From the NCBI GenBank assembly GCA_024278285.1, contig JAJRTM010000436.1, positions 1 to 5,044 on the forward strand: DNA of 5,044 bases, written 5' to 3'. Below the pieces are notes generated by a model. That model searched no databases. It was given only the letters and a program-made list of their open reading frames with translations, and was not told the DNA's origin. This document shows, in pieces, positions 3,820 through 5,044 of the stretch (position 1 is the stretch's first letter; every line of letters begins with the position of its first letter). Source of the stretch: Planctomycetota bacterium (GTDB taxonomy: Bacteria; Planctomycetota; Planctomycetia; Planctomycetales; Planctomycetaceae). The position numbers and the translations under genes are program-made.

Positions 3820-4584
3820 ATGAATGAAGTAAACGATGCAGAAGAGCCTCAGTTCGAGCAGATCGATTCGCTGTCAAAAAAAGAGCGACGGGTTTTAGGA
3901 ACGCTGATAGAAAAATCACTCACCACGCCGGAATACTATCCGTTAACGCTCAAGGCGCTTATCAACGGGTGTAACCAAAAAAGTAATCGTTCTCCGTTAT
4001 CGAGTTACGACGAATACGATATAGAAGAAATTCTTGATACGCTGCGTGGTCGCGGATTGATCGCAGCGGTTCAGACCGCAGGAGGGCGCTCCGAAAGATA
4101 CAGGCATCTTCTTCGGGACAAGCTCGGCTGGAAGAATGCTTCGTTAGCAATTATGGGCGAGCTACTTCTTCGAGGCAGGCAGCAGCTTGGCGAACTTCGC
4201 AGTAGAGCCAGTCGAATGTCGAGTATCGATTCTCTTGATCTCTTGCGGGACGAATTACAGCAATTGATGCAGGCAGGATATGTACAGGCATCAGGAGAAC
4301 TGCATCGCAGAGGAATTGAAGTGGATCACGCGCTTTATCTCGATTCAGAAAAAAATAAAACAGCGGGAATGCAGGCCTATTCAGCAGAATCTCAACCAGT
4401 TCTCCCAGGTACGGATTCTGTTCAGAACTCGATCAGTGAAGATGATGCAGAAGGGAACACAGAAGCTCACACGACAGTGCCGATTTCTGGTTGTGACTGT
4501 CGTGAAGAGATTGAAGAATTAAAAAATATGGTTAGCCTGCTTGAACAACGCCTCACTGAACTGGAGCGACAGCTTGGTGTCTGA
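3820..4584 (+). CDS. yceH: UPF0502 (DUF480, YceH-like) winged-helix protein
   Basis: A 254-residue protein of the UPF0502/YceH family, predicted cytoplasmic and of unestablished function. The first winged-helix domain (about 17-100) has the family signature: [15 protein letters not shown], then [24 protein letters not shown]. The second domain (about 107-175) has the conserved LLLRG and [10 protein letters not shown] (124-133). An acidic, low-complexity linker (about 178-226) follows, then a C-terminal coiled coil (227-253) with heptad leucines, probably for self-association. The only in-frame start without an upstream alternative is ATG 3820; it lacks a Shine-Dalgarno sequence and lies in the palindrome ATGATATCAT. 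The gene is 137 bp from the MoxR gene and 373 bp from the next, so it is probably transcribed alone. Confidence 0.92.
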   Translation: MNEVNDAEEPQFEQIDSLSKKERRVLGTLIEKSLTTPEYYPLTLKALINGCNQKSNRSPLSSYDEYDIEEILDTLRGRGLIAAVQTAGGRSERYRHLLRDKLGWKNASLAIMGELLLRGRQQLGELRSRASRMSSIDSLDLLRDELQQLMQAGYVQASGELHRRGIEVDHALYLDSEKNKTAGMQAYSAESQPVLPGTDSVQNSISEDDAEGNTEAHTTVPISGCDCREEIEELKNMVSLLEQRLTELERQLGV

Positions 4585-4957
4585 GAATGTTGTTCGTTCA
4601 TCTCAAAATTCTGGCAAGGGAATTGATAGCGAAGCCTGTACCTTTGTTGAACGATGAAGATTTCCATTACCATTTAATCTGAAAGATGAGCTTGCCTCAG
4701 CCCGTCAATTAAGGCGGCAATCCTAGTCGCAATGGTACTTGTAGATATGTTGTGGTGACAGTTATTCTTGAATGGATCGCTTAAACTTAGAATTCGTTCT
4801 GTTTGTAATGCAAATCGGTTTGGAATTCGCTAGAATCCCGTATAATGTAACCGATGAAAGACTGGGGAAACCTGGTTACTTATTGGACCTGTGAGTGAAA
4901 GATATTCTTTCCGTACTAAATTGACGGTTTATCGATAACAAATTGGGAGTAACATCA
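4585..4957. other. 373-bp intergenic region with the HPF promoter
   Basis: The first 230 bp or so carry no ORF, RNA gene or strong hairpin that I can support, and no obvious terminator for the UPF0502 gene. The last 140 bp hold the promoter at 4818-4846 and an untranslated leader of about 105 nt, ending in a GGGAG ribosome-binding site at 4945-4949. Confidence 0.6.
4818..4846 (+). promoter_or_regulatory. Promoter with perfect TATAAT upstream of raiA
   Basis: TATAAT at 4841-4846 is a perfect -10 box. Upstream, GTTTGG (4818-4823) sits at 17-bp spacing, or TTGGAA (4820-4825) at 15 bp. Transcription would begin near 4853, leaving a leader of about 105 nt before the GTG start at 4958. This is the best promoter in the window and the natural one for the hibernation-factor gene. 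Confidence 0.65.
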
Positions 4958-5044
4958 GTGCAAGTTGAAATCGCGTGCAGGCATGGCAGCATTGGCGAAA
5001 CCGTACAGAATTATATCCGAGAGAAATCGGAAAAACTGCTGACT
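4958..5044 (+). CDS. raiA: HPF/RaiA ribosome hibernation factor, 5' part
   Basis: The first 29 codons of a ribosome hibernation-promoting factor of the HPF/YfiA (RaiA) family; the gene runs off the window. These proteins bind the 30S decoding region in stationary phase or stress and silence 70S ribosomes; long forms also pair 70S into 100S particles. The start is GTG 4958, with GGGAG eight bases upstream. MQVEIACRHG gives the first beta strand and the RHG turn. It is followed by an amphipathic helix from about residue 14 (TVQNYIREKSEKLL), with the basic and acidic residues usual in this family. The length class cannot be told here. Expression probably comes from the TATAAT promoter about 110 bp upstream. 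Confidence 0.85.
   Translation, partial: MQVEIACRHGSIGETVQNYIREKSEKLLT

Noticed and set aside
2681..4584. MoxR and UPF0502 genes as one operon
   Set aside because: The 137-bp gap has repeats and small hairpins, there is no translational coupling, and no known functional link joins them.

Overview
The window looks like bacterial chromosome with moderate G+C. I infer a planctomycete: the MoxR, UPF0502 and HPF proteins have the flavour of that phylum, the intergenic regions carry small palindromic repeats, and Shine-Dalgarno use is irregular. No 16S or full-length marker is present, so the lineage call is an inference.

Left part (1-530): no recognised gene. It holds a cluster of three GC-rich palindromes (25-103), a weak candidate promoter, a candidate 33-codon ORF (337-438) and a strong bidirectional intrinsic terminator (464-504).

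Middle (533-2117): a same-strand array of eleven tRNA-like genes, in order Gly-GCC, Pro-TGG, Ser-CGA, Gln-TTG, Asp-GTC, Leu-TAG, Tyr-GTA, Glu-TTC, Ser-GCT, Arg-TCG, Arg-GCG. All anticodons differ, none encodes CCA, and most gaps are 9-31 nt. Several genes are structurally odd: Tyr has room for no D arm and has a 28-nt variable region, Pro has a doubled D region, and Leu has a very short variable region. Even so, discriminator bases and acceptor pairs mostly agree with the anticodons. A 476-bp gap between Ser-CGA and Gln contains a block bounded by a perfect 14-bp inverted repeat (905-918 and 1244-1257), with 10-bp-phased CACGGAT/ATCCGTG heptamers and a GC-rich hairpin. It looks like a non-autonomous element inserted into the array. 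This array is the most unusual part of the window.

Just downstream (2210-2521) is a short ORF carrying only the C-terminal part of a transposase, which fits an accessory or mobile context.

Right part (2681-5044): ordinary chromosomal genes. They are a MoxR-family AAA+ ATPase without its usual DUF58 partner, a UPF0502/YceH-family double winged-helix protein, and the first 29 codons of an HPF/RaiA ribosome-hibernation factor behind a promoter with a perfect TATAAT. These genes are separated by gaps of 137 and 373 bp and are probably independent transcription units. No direct functional link between them and the tRNA array is visible.
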